Assembly: GCF_000333955.1 (NCBI RefSeq) | Contig: NZ_CAPS01000012.1 | Span: forward strand, 62,001-126,000 | Origin: Rhodococcus sp. AW25M09 | GTDB lineage: Bacteria; Actinomycetota; Actinomycetes; Mycobacteriales; Mycobacteriaceae | DNA: 64,000 bases | Direction of reading: 5' to 3' | Shown: one piece after another, positions 17,500-25,584 of the stretch | Layout of the letters: each line of letters starts with the position of its first letter | How positions within the stretch are numbered: position 1 is the stretch's first letter | Translations under genes and position numbers: made by a program | The notes under the pieces: model-generated | Databases searched by the model: none | What the model was told of the DNA's origin: nothing | Seen by the model: only the letters and a program-made list of their open reading frames with translations

Positions 17500-18756
17500 G
17501 TGACGACTCCGCCGCCACTGGCCCGTCGACTCGGCCTGTTCGATGCCATCGTGATCGGTGTCGGTTCGATGGTCGGAGCCGGGGTGTTCGCGTCGTTCGC
17601 CCCGGCGGCGGCCGTCGCGGGGGCGGGCCTGCTCATCGGTCTTGCCGTCGCTGCCGTCGTGGCGTTCTGCAACGCCACCTCGTCGGCGCAGCTCGCCGCG
17701 CAGTACCCGACGTCGGGTGGCACGTACGTGTACGGCCGTGAGCGGCTCGGTGAATGGCCCGGATTCCTCGCCGGGTGGAGCTTCGTGATCGGAAAAACGG
17801 CCAGCTCGGCGGCCATGGCATTGGTGTTCGCAGCCTACGTCGCACCTAGCGGCTACACCGATCTCGTTGCTGTCCTTGCCATTACGGCCCTGACAGCGGT
17901 GAACTACTTCGGCATCACCCGCACGGCGTTGCTGACGAAGATTCTGGTCGCCGCCGTGCTTGTCGTCCTCGTCATCACGGTGGTGCTCGGCGTCACCGGA
18001 TCGTCCGGTTCGGCCGCCGAAGGGCTCGGCTCGTTCACCGAGCGTGGGTGGTACGGAATCCTGCAGTCGGCCGGCCTTCTGTTCTTCGCCTTCGCGGGCT
18101 ACGCACGCATCGCCACCCTCGGGGAGGAGGTAGTGCGGCCCGAACGCACCATCCCACGCGCCATCGTCTCGGCTCTGGGAATCGCTCTGCTGGTCTATGC
18201 CGTGGTTGCGCTGACGCTGTTGTCGGTTCTGGGCCCGGAGCTGCTCGCGTCGTCGTCGGCTCCGTTGGTCGACCTCGTCGCTACCGCGGGGCATTCGTGG
18301 GCCGCGCCGCTGGTGCGTATCGGTGCCGCGCTGGCCGCGCTGGGAGCTCTCCTCGCGTTGATCGCCGGAATCGGACGCACCTCCCTGGCGATGGCCCGGC
18401 ATGACGACCTGCCGTCGTATCTCAACGCAGTGCACCCGCGCTACTCGGTTCCCCATCGCGCCGAGATCACCGTGGCGGTGCTCGTCTGCGTTCTGATCCT
18501 GACGATCGATCTGCGTAACGCGATCGGCTTCTCCTCGTTCGGAGTGCTGCTGTACTACCTCATCGCCAACGTCAGCGCCTACACCCAGGATTCCTCGCAT
18601 CGCCGTTACCCCAAAGCTCTCCAGCTCGTCGGCAGTGCCGGATGCATGGTTCTCATCGCCACCCTGCCGGCATCGTCCATCGCCGTCGGCACCGTGGTCG
18701 TGCTGGCCGGGGTCGTCTACCGACTGATCCGGATCCGACGTTCGGTTGACGGCTGA
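17500..18756 (+). CDS. APC family amino acid permease
   Basis: A 418-residue, roughly 12-helix permease of the amino acid-polyamine-organocation superfamily. The first helix has the substrate-backbone motif GVGSMVGAGVF, and SGGTYVYGRERLGEWPGF corresponds to the helix 2-3 region. Substrate cannot be read. It starts at GTG 17500. Its last codons contain the TTGACG that may serve as -35 for the ars operon. Confidence 0.88.
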   Translation: MTTPPPLARRLGLFDAIVIGVGSMVGAGVFASFAPAAAVAGAGLLIGLAVAAVVAFCNATSSAQLAAQYPTSGGTYVYGRERLGEWPGFLAGWSFVIGKTASSAAMALVFAAYVAPSGYTDLVAVLAITALTAVNYFGITRTALLTKILVAAVLVVLVITVVLGVTGSSGSAAEGLGSFTERGWYGILQSAGLLFFAFAGYARIATLGEEVVRPERTIPRAIVSALGIALLVYAVVALTLLSVLGPELLASSSAPLVDLVATAGHSWAAPLVRIGAALAALGALLALIAGIGRTSLAMARHDDLPSYLNAVHPRYSVPHRAEITVAVLVCVLILTIDLRNAIGFSSFGVLLYYLIANVSAYTQDSSHRRYPKALQLVGSAGCMVLIATLPASSIAVGTVVVLAGVVYRLIRIRRSVDG

Positions 18757-18780
18757 TTCGACGACTGTCAATATAGACGG
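18746..18780 (+). promoter_or_regulatory. Candidate ars operon promoter, leaderless
   Basis: TTGACG (18746-18751) lies inside the end of the permease gene and TATAGA (18772-18777) lies just before the arsR GTG at 18781. There is no ribosome-binding site between them, so a leaderless arsR mRNA is likely. Spacing is long (20 nt); CAATAT at 18769 gives 17 nt as the alternative. Confidence 0.5.
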
Positions 18781-19137
18781 GTGTCGAACCAAGAACAGGC
18801 GACCGAGTGCTGCTCGCCGCTGATTCACGAACCCATCACTATCGATAGGGCCGGGGACCTGGCCCGCATGTTCAAAGCACTCGGCGATCCCGTGCGTCTA
18901 CGCTTGCTCAGCCTCGTGGCCGGTCATGCCGGCGGCGAAGCATGCGTGTGCGACATCTCCCCCGCATTCGACCTCTCGCAACCGACCATCTCCCACCACC
19001 TCAAAGTGCTTCGCGAGGCCGGCCTACTCGGCTGCGAGCGCCGCGGGACCTGGGTCTACTACTGGGTGATACCGGCTGCGCTGCAACAACTGTCGTCGAT
19101 CCTCAGTGCCGCCGACCCGACGGCGGTCATGGCGTGA
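18781..19137 (+). CDS. arsR: ArsR family arsenic-responsive repressor
   Basis: A 118-residue winged-helix repressor of the ArsR/SmtB family, expected to release DNA when As(III) binds. It has an N-terminal vicinal cysteine pair (ECCSP, residues 9-13), a CVCDI cysteine pair at the start of the recognition region, and the helix-turn-helix FDLSQPTISHHLKVLREAGL. The two Cys pairs are the probable As(III) site. Its stop overlaps the start of acr3 (GTGA). It heads a five-gene operon. Confidence 0.92.
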   Translation: MSNQEQATECCSPLIHEPITIDRAGDLARMFKALGDPVRLRLLSLVAGHAGGEACVCDISPAFDLSQPTISHHLKVLREAGLLGCERRGTWVYYWVIPAALQQLSSILSAADPTAVMA

Positions 19138-20213
19138 GTACACCCACCGACACCGTTGTCGTCGGCAAGCTCTCCACCCTCGACCGATTCCTGCCCGTAT
19201 GGATCGGCGTCGCCATGGTCGTGGGGCTACTCCTCGGACGGATGATCCCCGGCCTGAACGATGCCTTGTCGTCCATCTCCGTCGACGGCGTGTCTCTACC
19301 GATCGCCATCGGGCTGTTGATCATGATGTATCCGGTGCTGGCCAAGGTCCGCTACGACCGCCTCGACACCGTGACCGGAGACAAACGACTGCTGATCGGC
19401 TCGCTGCTCCTCAACTGGATCGTCGGCCCGGCTCTGATGTTCGCTCTCGCATGGCTTTTCCTACCGGACCTGCCGGAGTACCGAACCGGCCTGATCATCG
19501 TCGGCTTGGCTCGATGCATTGCGATGGTCATCATCTGGAACGACCTTGCCTGTGGGGACCGGGAAGCCGCCGCGGTGCTGGTGGCGATCAACTCCGTCTT
19601 CCAGGTGTTCATGTTCGCCGTCCTCGGATGGTTCTACCTCTCGGTCCTTCCGGGCTGGCTCGGCCTGGAACAAACGACCATCGAGACCTCGCCCTGGCAG
19701 ATCGCGAAATCGGTGCTCATCTTCCTCGGCATCCCGCTGGTAGCGGGATTCGCGTCTCGATTCTTCGGCGAACGCGCCAAAGGCCGTGCGTGGTACGAGG
19801 AGAAGTTCATCCCTCGAATCGCCCCGTGGGCGCTGTACGGGCTGCTGTTCACCATCGTTATTCTCTTTGCGCTGCAGGGTGATCAGATCACGTCACGGCC
19901 GTTCGACGTGGTTCGCATCGCACTGCCCCTGCTGGTCTACTTCGCAGTGATGTGGGGCGGCGGATACGCCCTGGGAGCCGCGATGGGTCTGGGCTACCAG
20001 CGCACCACCACCCTCGCATTCACCGCGGCGGGCAACAACTTCGAGCTGGCGATCGCCGTTGCTATCGCCACCTACGGCGCGACGTCGGGGCAAGCACTCG
20101 CCGGTGTCGTCGGACCGCTCATCGAGGTGCCGGTGCTGGTCGGCCTCGTCTACGTGTCGCTGGCACTGCGCAATCGCTTCTCTCCCAAAACCACAGCGAC
20201 AGAGGTGCTCTGA
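19134..20213 (+). CDS. acr3: Arsenite efflux permease Acr3
   Basis: A 359-residue, ten-helix arsenite/H+ antiporter of the ACR3 (BASS-related) family, pumping As(III) out of the cell. The conserved GLARCIAMVIIWNDLACGDRE region contains the essential helix-4 cysteine, and AFTAAGNNFELAIAVAIA is the helix-9 Glu-containing signature. The start is GTG 19134, overlapping the arsR stop; open frame exists further upstream but belongs to no recognisable domain. Its stop shares one base with the arsC start (TGATG). Confidence 0.93.
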   Translation: MSTPTDTVVVGKLSTLDRFLPVWIGVAMVVGLLLGRMIPGLNDALSSISVDGVSLPIAIGLLIMMYPVLAKVRYDRLDTVTGDKRLLIGSLLLNWIVGPALMFALAWLFLPDLPEYRTGLIIVGLARCIAMVIIWNDLACGDREAAAVLVAINSVFQVFMFAVLGWFYLSVLPGWLGLEQTTIETSPWQIAKSVLIFLGIPLVAGFASRFFGERAKGRAWYEEKFIPRIAPWALYGLLFTIVILFALQGDQITSRPFDVVRIALPLLVYFAVMWGGGYALGAAMGLGYQRTTTLAFTAAGNNFELAIAVAIATYGATSGQALAGVVGPLIEVPVLVGLVYVSLALRNRFSPKTTATEVL

Positions 20214-20632
20214 TGTCCGAGGCACCGAGCGTTCTCTTCGTCTGCGTCAAGAACGGCGGCAAGTCGCAGATGGCGGCCGGTCTGATGCGAAAAGTGGCGG
20301 GCGACTCGATGGAAGTGCACTCTGCCGGAACGAAACCCGGCGGATCGGTCAACGCACTCTCCGCCGAGTCTCTCCTGGAAGTCGGTGTCGACCTGTCCGG
20401 TGAACAGCCCAAACCGATCGACACGGCTTTGCTCGCCCGCATGGACTACGTGATCACCCTCGGCAGTGAGGCGAAGGTCGACGCCGTCGACGGCCCGGCA
20501 TTCGAGAACTGGGACACCGACGAGCCGTCCGAACGCGGGATCGACGGGATCGAACGAATGCGTCTGGTACGGGACGACATCGCCGCACGTGTCGAGGAAC
20601 TCGCATCTCGAATGCTCAGCGCGAAGCCCTGA
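20213..20632 (+). CDS. arsC: Arsenate reductase, low-molecular-weight phosphatase type
   Basis: A 139-residue arsenate reductase converting As(V) to As(III) for export by Acr3. The fold is that of LMW protein tyrosine phosphatases. The nucleophile loop is CVKNGGKSQMA: Cys11-X5-Lys17 instead of the usual C-X5-R. WDTDEP supplies the general-acid Asp. There are no further resolving Cys pairs, so reduction by mycothiol/mycoredoxin, as in C. glutamicum ArsC1/2, is more likely than the thioredoxin triple-Cys mechanism. Start ATG 20213 overlaps the acr3 stop. Confidence 0.9.
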   Translation: MSEAPSVLFVCVKNGGKSQMAAGLMRKVAGDSMEVHSAGTKPGGSVNALSAESLLEVGVDLSGEQPKPIDTALLARMDYVITLGSEAKVDAVDGPAFENWDTDEPSERGIDGIERMRLVRDDIAARVEELASRMLSAKP

Positions 20633-20637
20633 GCCGC

Positions 20638-21693
20638 GTGAACGTCGACGTGGTGGTGATCGGCGGCGGCCAGGCCGGACTGGCCGCCGGCTACTACCTG
20701 CGCCGAGCCGGGCTCGACTTCGTCGTCCTCGACGACCAGACCCATCCCGGCGGTTCCTGGCAGAACTACTGGCCCTCGCTGCATCTGTTCTCGCCAGCCG
20801 AGCACTCGCGCCTGCCCGGCTGGCCGATGCCTCCGTGGCACAGCGGTTTTCCGCCGGCGTCGCATGTGGTGGACTACCTGCGGGCGTACGAGAAGAAGTA
20901 CGAGCTGCCGGTGCACCGACCGGTCCGAGTTCAGTCCGTTCATCGAGTCGAAGGCGGCTACCGAGTCGATACCGACGGCGCCGTGTATGTCGCCGCAGCG
21001 GTCATCAATGCCACAGGAACGTGGTCACGGCCCTTTTGGCCGAGCTATCCCGGCATGCGTGAGTTCCGCGGCAAACAACTGCATGCCACCGACTACGACA
21101 CTCCGGATATGTTCGCGGGCAAGCGAGTCGGCATCGTCGGCGGCGGAAACTCGGCTGCCCAGATCCTCGCCGAGGTCTCCACCGTCGCCGAGACTCTGTG
21201 GTTCACCAGCCGCGAGCCTCGCTTTCTGCCCGACGACGTCGACGGCCGAGTGCTGTTCGATGTCGCCAGCGACAGGGCCCGCGCCCTGGCCTCGGGCGAT
21301 GCGGATACCGGCGGAGTCGCAGGTCTGGGAGACATCGTCATGGTCCCGCCGGTGAAGGAGGCCAGGAACCGCGGAGTTCTGCACGCTCGGCCGATGTTCA
21401 CGGCGATCACAGCCGACGGCGTCACCGATGGTGACACCATCGACAAGCTCGACGCCATCGTGTGGTGCACCGGGTTCCGGCCGGCGTTGCGGCATCTGCA
21501 GCCGTTGCATCTGCACGCCGAAGGCTCGGTAATTGCATTGGACGACAACCATGTTCGAGACGAGCCGAACCTTCTGTTCCTGGGCTACGGCGACTGGACC
21601 GGGCCTGCCTCGGCCACACTGATCGGCGTGGGCCGCACTGCGCGCGCAGCCGTGAACACTCTCGTTCGACGAGGAAAGGTAGACCAATCATGA
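20638..21693 (+). CDS. arsO: ArsO-type flavin monooxygenase
   Basis: A 351-residue FAD/NAD(P)H-dependent flavoprotein. It has an N-terminal FAD Rossmann motif VIGGGQAGLAAG, the ArsO-like stretch HPGGSWQNYWPSLHLFSPA, a second nucleotide motif VGIVGGGNSAAQ, and the C-terminal TGFRP and GDWTGPASATLIGVG segments. ArsO proteins are found in many ars operons, yet their exact reaction is poorly defined. It starts at GTG 20638, 5 nt after arsC, and its stop overlaps the next start (ATGA). Confidence 0.82.
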   Translation: MNVDVVVIGGGQAGLAAGYYLRRAGLDFVVLDDQTHPGGSWQNYWPSLHLFSPAEHSRLPGWPMPPWHSGFPPASHVVDYLRAYEKKYELPVHRPVRVQSVHRVEGGYRVDTDGAVYVAAAVINATGTWSRPFWPSYPGMREFRGKQLHATDYDTPDMFAGKRVGIVGGGNSAAQILAEVSTVAETLWFTSREPRFLPDDVDGRVLFDVASDRARALASGDADTGGVAGLGDIVMVPPVKEARNRGVLHARPMFTAITADGVTDGDTIDKLDAIVWCTGFRPALRHLQPLHLHAEGSVIALDDNHVRDEPNLLFLGYGDWTGPASATLIGVGRTARAAVNTLVRRGKVDQS

Positions 21694-23027
21694 CCACATA
21701 CCCCGTAGTAGTGGTCGGTGCCGGGCCCATCGGTCTCGCTGCCGCCGCGCACCTCACCGAAACCGGCTCTGCCGTCGTTGTTCTCGAGCGAGGTCCGTCC
21801 GCCGGCTGGGCAGTGTCCGAATGGAACCACGTTCGATTGTTCTCACCGTGGTCCGAGGTAGTGGACCCCGCTGCCGCACGGTTGCTCGAGCCGACCGGCT
21901 GGAGGGCACCGGACGGCGATACCTATGCGACCGGAGGCGAATGGGTGGAGCAGTATCTCGCGCCTCTCGCCGATGCCCTCGGCGGCGCTGTCCGGGTGGA
22001 CTGCGAGGTGACCGGCGTTGCGCGCCGCGGACGCGACCGCGTCGTCGACGCCGGACGCGATACCGAGCCCCTGTCGGTACACATTCGACATTCCGACGGC
22101 AGCGAGGAACGCATCCTCGCCCGCGCGGTCGTCGATGCGTCGGGCACCTGGGGATCGCCCAATCCGTTGGGAAGCGAGGGACTTCCGGCGATCGGCGAGA
22201 AGTCGTCCGCCGACAGAATCGACTACCGGGTTCCCGATCTGACGGATCCGGAGACTCGCTCCCAGTTCGCGGGCAAGCACACCGTCGTCGCAGGCAGCGG
22301 CCACTCCGCCCTGACCGCCGTCATCACCTTTGCCGAACTCGCCGCAGAGGAGCCAGGAACGTCGCTCACCTGGGCTGTGCGCCGAGGGGTCACCGCGGAG
22401 GTGTTCGGCGGCGGAGAGGCCGACGAACTCGCTGCCCGCGGCGCATTGGGCCAACGTGCGAAGAAGGCTGTCGACGACGGCTTCCTGACCGTGATCTCGG
22501 GATTCCGCACCGAAGCCGTTGTAGCGGTGGGTGATCGACTCGCTCTCGTCGGCGATACCGGAGCTCGCATCGAGAACCTCGATCGCGTTGTCGCGCTGAC
22601 CGGGTTCCGCCCGGATCTGTCGTGGCTGTCCGAGGTGCGCCTCGATCTCGATCCCACCCTGCAGGCACCGAAGTTCGTCGCGGAGTTGGTGGACCCGAAC
22701 CTGCACTCGTGCGGATCGGTGTCTCCGCACGGAGTCGAAGAACTCACCCAACCCGAGCCCGGCCTGTACCTGGTGGGCATGAAGAGCTATGGCCGCGCCC
22801 CGACGTTTCTGGCGATGACGGGCTACGAGCAGGTTCGCAGCATTGCAGCCGAACTCGCAGGAGACCACGAGGGTGCGCGCAGGGTGGAGCTGACATTGCC
22901 CGACACCGGCGTCTGCGGAGGCGCAGGATTGTTCGACGAACCCGACGCCCCAGCGACCGGTGGCTGCTGCGGTTCCTCGGCGGCACCGGAGTTGATCACC
23001 CTCGGGCGCAGCGGCTCAGCCAACTGA
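21690..23027 (+). CDS. Arsenic-operon FAD-dependent oxidoreductase with Cys-rich tail
   Basis: A 445-residue flavoprotein, not close to ArsO. It has FAD motif VVGAGPIGLAAAAHL, the segment SEWNHVRLFSPW, a second Rossmann motif VVAGSGHSALTAV and the TGFRPDLSWL segment. After the enzyme core comes a tail with CGGAG and a GGCCGSS vicinal cysteine pair, like the thiolate sites of As(III)-binding proteins. Start ATG 21690 overlaps the arsO stop, so it is firmly in the ars operon. An oxidoreductase acting on arsenic species, or on an As-thiol adduct, is inference. No function is established to my knowledge. Confidence 0.8.
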   Translation: MTTYPVVVVGAGPIGLAAAAHLTETGSAVVVLERGPSAGWAVSEWNHVRLFSPWSEVVDPAAARLLEPTGWRAPDGDTYATGGEWVEQYLAPLADALGGAVRVDCEVTGVARRGRDRVVDAGRDTEPLSVHIRHSDGSEERILARAVVDASGTWGSPNPLGSEGLPAIGEKSSADRIDYRVPDLTDPETRSQFAGKHTVVAGSGHSALTAVITFAELAAEEPGTSLTWAVRRGVTAEVFGGGEADELAARGALGQRAKKAVDDGFLTVISGFRTEAVVAVGDRLALVGDTGARIENLDRVVALTGFRPDLSWLSEVRLDLDPTLQAPKFVAELVDPNLHSCGSVSPHGVEELTQPEPGLYLVGMKSYGRAPTFLAMTGYEQVRSIAAELAGDHEGARRVELTLPDTGVCGGAGLFDEPDAPATGGCCGSSAAPELITLGRSGSAN

Positions 23028-23032
23028 CCTGA

Positions 23033-23782
23033 CTATCGGCCGAAGGCCTGATACCCCAACCATCCGGCGAGACCGAGTCCCAGAATCCCGACGCCCACGC
23101 GCAGCACGATCGGCGAGATCACCTTGACGGTCGGTGGCCCGCAGGCACCGCCGACGAAGCACCCGATCGCCAGGGCAAGGGCAGCGAGCCAGTTCACCTG
23201 GCCTGAGAACGAAAAGATTATGGCAGCAATGAGATTGGCGACGCCGAGGAAGAAACTCTTCAGAACGCTCGCACGCCAGAAGGTATCTGCCGTGCAGATC
23301 AACGCGAGTGCGAGGAAGATGACGCCGGCCCCGGCGCCGAAGTAGCCGCCGTAGATCGCGACGGCGAACAATGCCAGGGGATACAGGGTCGGAAACTGCT
23401 TGTCGCCGGACAGCTTTCGAATGTTCGGCTGCAGCAGCAGTGCAACGGCCGCCATTGCCACCAAGAACGGCACGATCACCTCGAACGAGCCGTCCGGGGT
23501 GGTGAGCAACAGAATTGCACCGGTGGTACCGCCCAAAGCCGAGTAGATCGCATACCGGACCAGTTGCTTGCCGTCTTTGGCCAACTCGGCCGACGAACTC
23601 GCCGTCGCCCCGACGCCGGCCGCGACCAGCGCCACCGTGTTAGTGACGTTCGCCGACACCGGAGGAAGACCCGCCGCGAGCAGCGCCGGATAGGACACGA
23701 GCGAGGCAAGCCCGGTGACGAATCCGATGAGCCCGGCGAAGAACCCGGCCACCACCAGAAGTCCGAAATCGAGAACCGTCAC
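23033..23782 (-). CDS. TauE/SafE family sulfite/anion exporter
   Basis: A 249-residue membrane protein with about eight helices of the TauE/SafE family. It has two related halves, with GFVTGLASLVSYPALLAAGL in the first and GGYFGAGAGVIFLALAL in the second. Family members move sulfite, sulfoacetate or other organic anions. It is convergent with the ars operon (5 nt between stops), so a role in arsenic handling is not supported. GTG start at 23782. Confidence 0.85.
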   Translation of the reverse strand: MTVLDFGLLVVAGFFAGLIGFVTGLASLVSYPALLAAGLPPVSANVTNTVALVAAGVGATASSSAELAKDGKQLVRYAIYSALGGTTGAILLLTTPDGSFEVIVPFLVAMAAVALLLQPNIRKLSGDKQFPTLYPLALFAVAIYGGYFGAGAGVIFLALALICTADTFWRASVLKSFFLGVANLIAAIIFSFSGQVNWLAALALAIGCFVGGACGPPTVKVISPIVLRVGVGILGLGLAGWLGYQAFGR

Positions 23783-23818
23783 CGAATAAAACTACCGTGC
23801 CTAACTATTTGCTCGACA

Positions 23819-25489
23819 TCACTCGACCGGATTCGCCATTTCCTGCAGTAGGCGGCTCGTCATCCGCACTGCCTGATCGCCGCCGTCGGCGTCCTCGATG
23901 TACACCGCAAATGCGACATCGCCGCTGGTAGCGAGTACGAATCGGTCGTCGCCGCTCTCTCCGGCAAATCCCTGCACACCGTCGAACGTATCGAGGCCGC
24001 TGCTGCTCGACGAGTCGGCCAGTATGCCACGCAACCGCTGTGCCGCATCGGACCCGAGCGGCTCGGCCGCACGATCGGCGACAGCGGTCTGCCCGGCGAC
24101 GATCGTCGGAGTCGGCGCGCTGCCACGCGAGATCGATGCCGCCATCTGGGCAAGCCCGAACGGCGTCACCGTCGCCTCGTCCCCGGAGCTGGTGGACACG
24201 GTCCGGATGCCGTCGATCGCGCTGCGGCTGTCAGCGGGGGTGCCGGTGTAGGCGTCGAGGCCCGGCATCGAGTACTGGATTCCGAGACCCAGCTGCGCAG
24301 CGGCATCCGCGGCAGTCTCGTCACCGCGATCGGCCTGCACGGCGCTCACGAGATCGGCTGCGGTGCCCGCCGGGTACGACCCGCCGAACGCCACGTCACC
24401 CTGCTCGTTGGCGTAACTGTTTTGTGCCGCACCGAGAATCGCTCCGGTCGAGGTCGACAGTGCGACGATCGACGCCGAGCTGCCTGCCATGACGACTGCG
24501 TTCTCGGCGGCCAACTGGATATGCGGATCGAGCGTCGCGTGCAGGTCGGGCCCGCCGGGTCCTTGGAATCCGACGCGGCGCTCGCCGGTTCCGTCGACTG
24601 TGTAGGTGTCGACGGCCCAGCCTGCAGTGGCGTCGCGTCCGGCCTGCCAAGCGTCACGCAACGAATCCAGCACCGGTGACGTGTTTCGCCGATCGTCGAC
24701 GATCAGCTTTGGCTGGGGTGAGACCACCACTCCGGGAATCGCCCGCAAGTCGTCCTCGAGAACGGCGAAGTCGTCGTCGCGCAACGTCACTGCGGTGATC
24801 GGCGCGCCGCCGGACGAATTGAGCTCTGCCAGCATCGATTCGGAGGTGATGAGCGGTGCGACGACATCGATGACGTCGGCCAGTTGCTGCGTGGACGCGA
24901 CCGGATCACTCATCTGGGCAGGATCGAGAGAGATGGAGTTGATCGTGCGCTCGCTCATCAAGACGTTGTTCGCAGCGTCGAAGATCAGCGGTGGTGCGGC
25001 ATCGGTGCGGGTGTAGCGCACCGATCCTCCCGAGGTGAGGTCGGGAACGAGGGTGGCCGGATCCCACGCGATCCGCCAGCCGATACTGAGCTTCTTGGTC
25101 GAGCCCTGTGCGCTGTACTTCCAATCCTTGCCCTCTCCGAAGTTCCAGGCGGACGCCAGAGTGAAGAAGCCGCTCTCGTCGGAGAGGTCCATGTACTGGG
25201 CCAGATCGAAGTCGCCGGTGGACTGGCCGTCCGCCGACAAGCCGTCGAACATCTGGGTGAGCGCAGCCGATGCGGCGTTCGGGTAGGTCGTCAGCGCTGC
25301 GGCGGCAGCCACATCGCGCTTGTCCAGCGCATCGACGAACTTCGAGACCAGTACCTCGGCCTCACTCGGTGGGCTGTCGACCATCCAGAACGCGGCCGAG
25401 ACCGTCAATGTCGCCGACGCGGCCACGGCGACGAGGTAGCGACCGCGAACCTTGCGCGGGCCACGACGGAGACGACTCATAGAACTCAT
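23819..25489 (-). CDS. Degenerate penicillin-binding protein (catalytically dead paralogue)
   Basis: A 556-residue membrane-anchored protein with the same order as its neighbour: an N-terminal helix (about 20-37), an NTF2-like MecA-N domain (about 45-160), a PBP dimerisation region and a transpeptidase-like fold. The catalytic motifs are gone. SxxK is replaced by T376-A-A-D379 in YPAGTAADL, the SxN segment is missing, and KTG is replaced by GFAGESG. The surrounding fold (LDPHIQLAAENAV, TPFGLAQMAASISRG) is preserved and the frame is intact. It is probably a non-enzymatic binding or regulatory partner in cell-wall synthesis. It lies 95 nt downstream of the intact paralogue and is likely co-transcribed. 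Confidence 0.85.
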   Translation of the reverse strand: MSSMSRLRRGPRKVRGRYLVAVAASATLTVSAAFWMVDSPPSEAEVLVSKFVDALDKRDVAAAAALTTYPNAASAALTQMFDGLSADGQSTGDFDLAQYMDLSDESGFFTLASAWNFGEGKDWKYSAQGSTKKLSIGWRIAWDPATLVPDLTSGGSVRYTRTDAAPPLIFDAANNVLMSERTINSISLDPAQMSDPVASTQQLADVIDVVAPLITSESMLAELNSSGGAPITAVTLRDDDFAVLEDDLRAIPGVVVSPQPKLIVDDRRNTSPVLDSLRDAWQAGRDATAGWAVDTYTVDGTGERRVGFQGPGGPDLHATLDPHIQLAAENAVVMAGSSASIVALSTSTGAILGAAQNSYANEQGDVAFGGSYPAGTAADLVSAVQADRGDETAADAAAQLGLGIQYSMPGLDAYTGTPADSRSAIDGIRTVSTSSGDEATVTPFGLAQMAASISRGSAPTPTIVAGQTAVADRAAEPLGSDAAQRLRGILADSSSSSGLDTFDGVQGFAGESGDDRFVLATSGDVAFAVYIEDADGGDQAVRMTSRLLQEMANPVE

Positions 25490-25584
25490 GAGTCACAATA
25501 TTCACTGTAGTCACACGAGTAACAAGCACGGTATTCATACGAGCCGGTCACGATTGAGATACGCCGTGGTCGGTTTCAGCGCGC

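Noticed and set aside
23033-23782. TauE/SafE exporter as part of the arsenic operon
   Set aside because: It is convergent, on the other strand, with its own start, and has no arsenic-linked signature.
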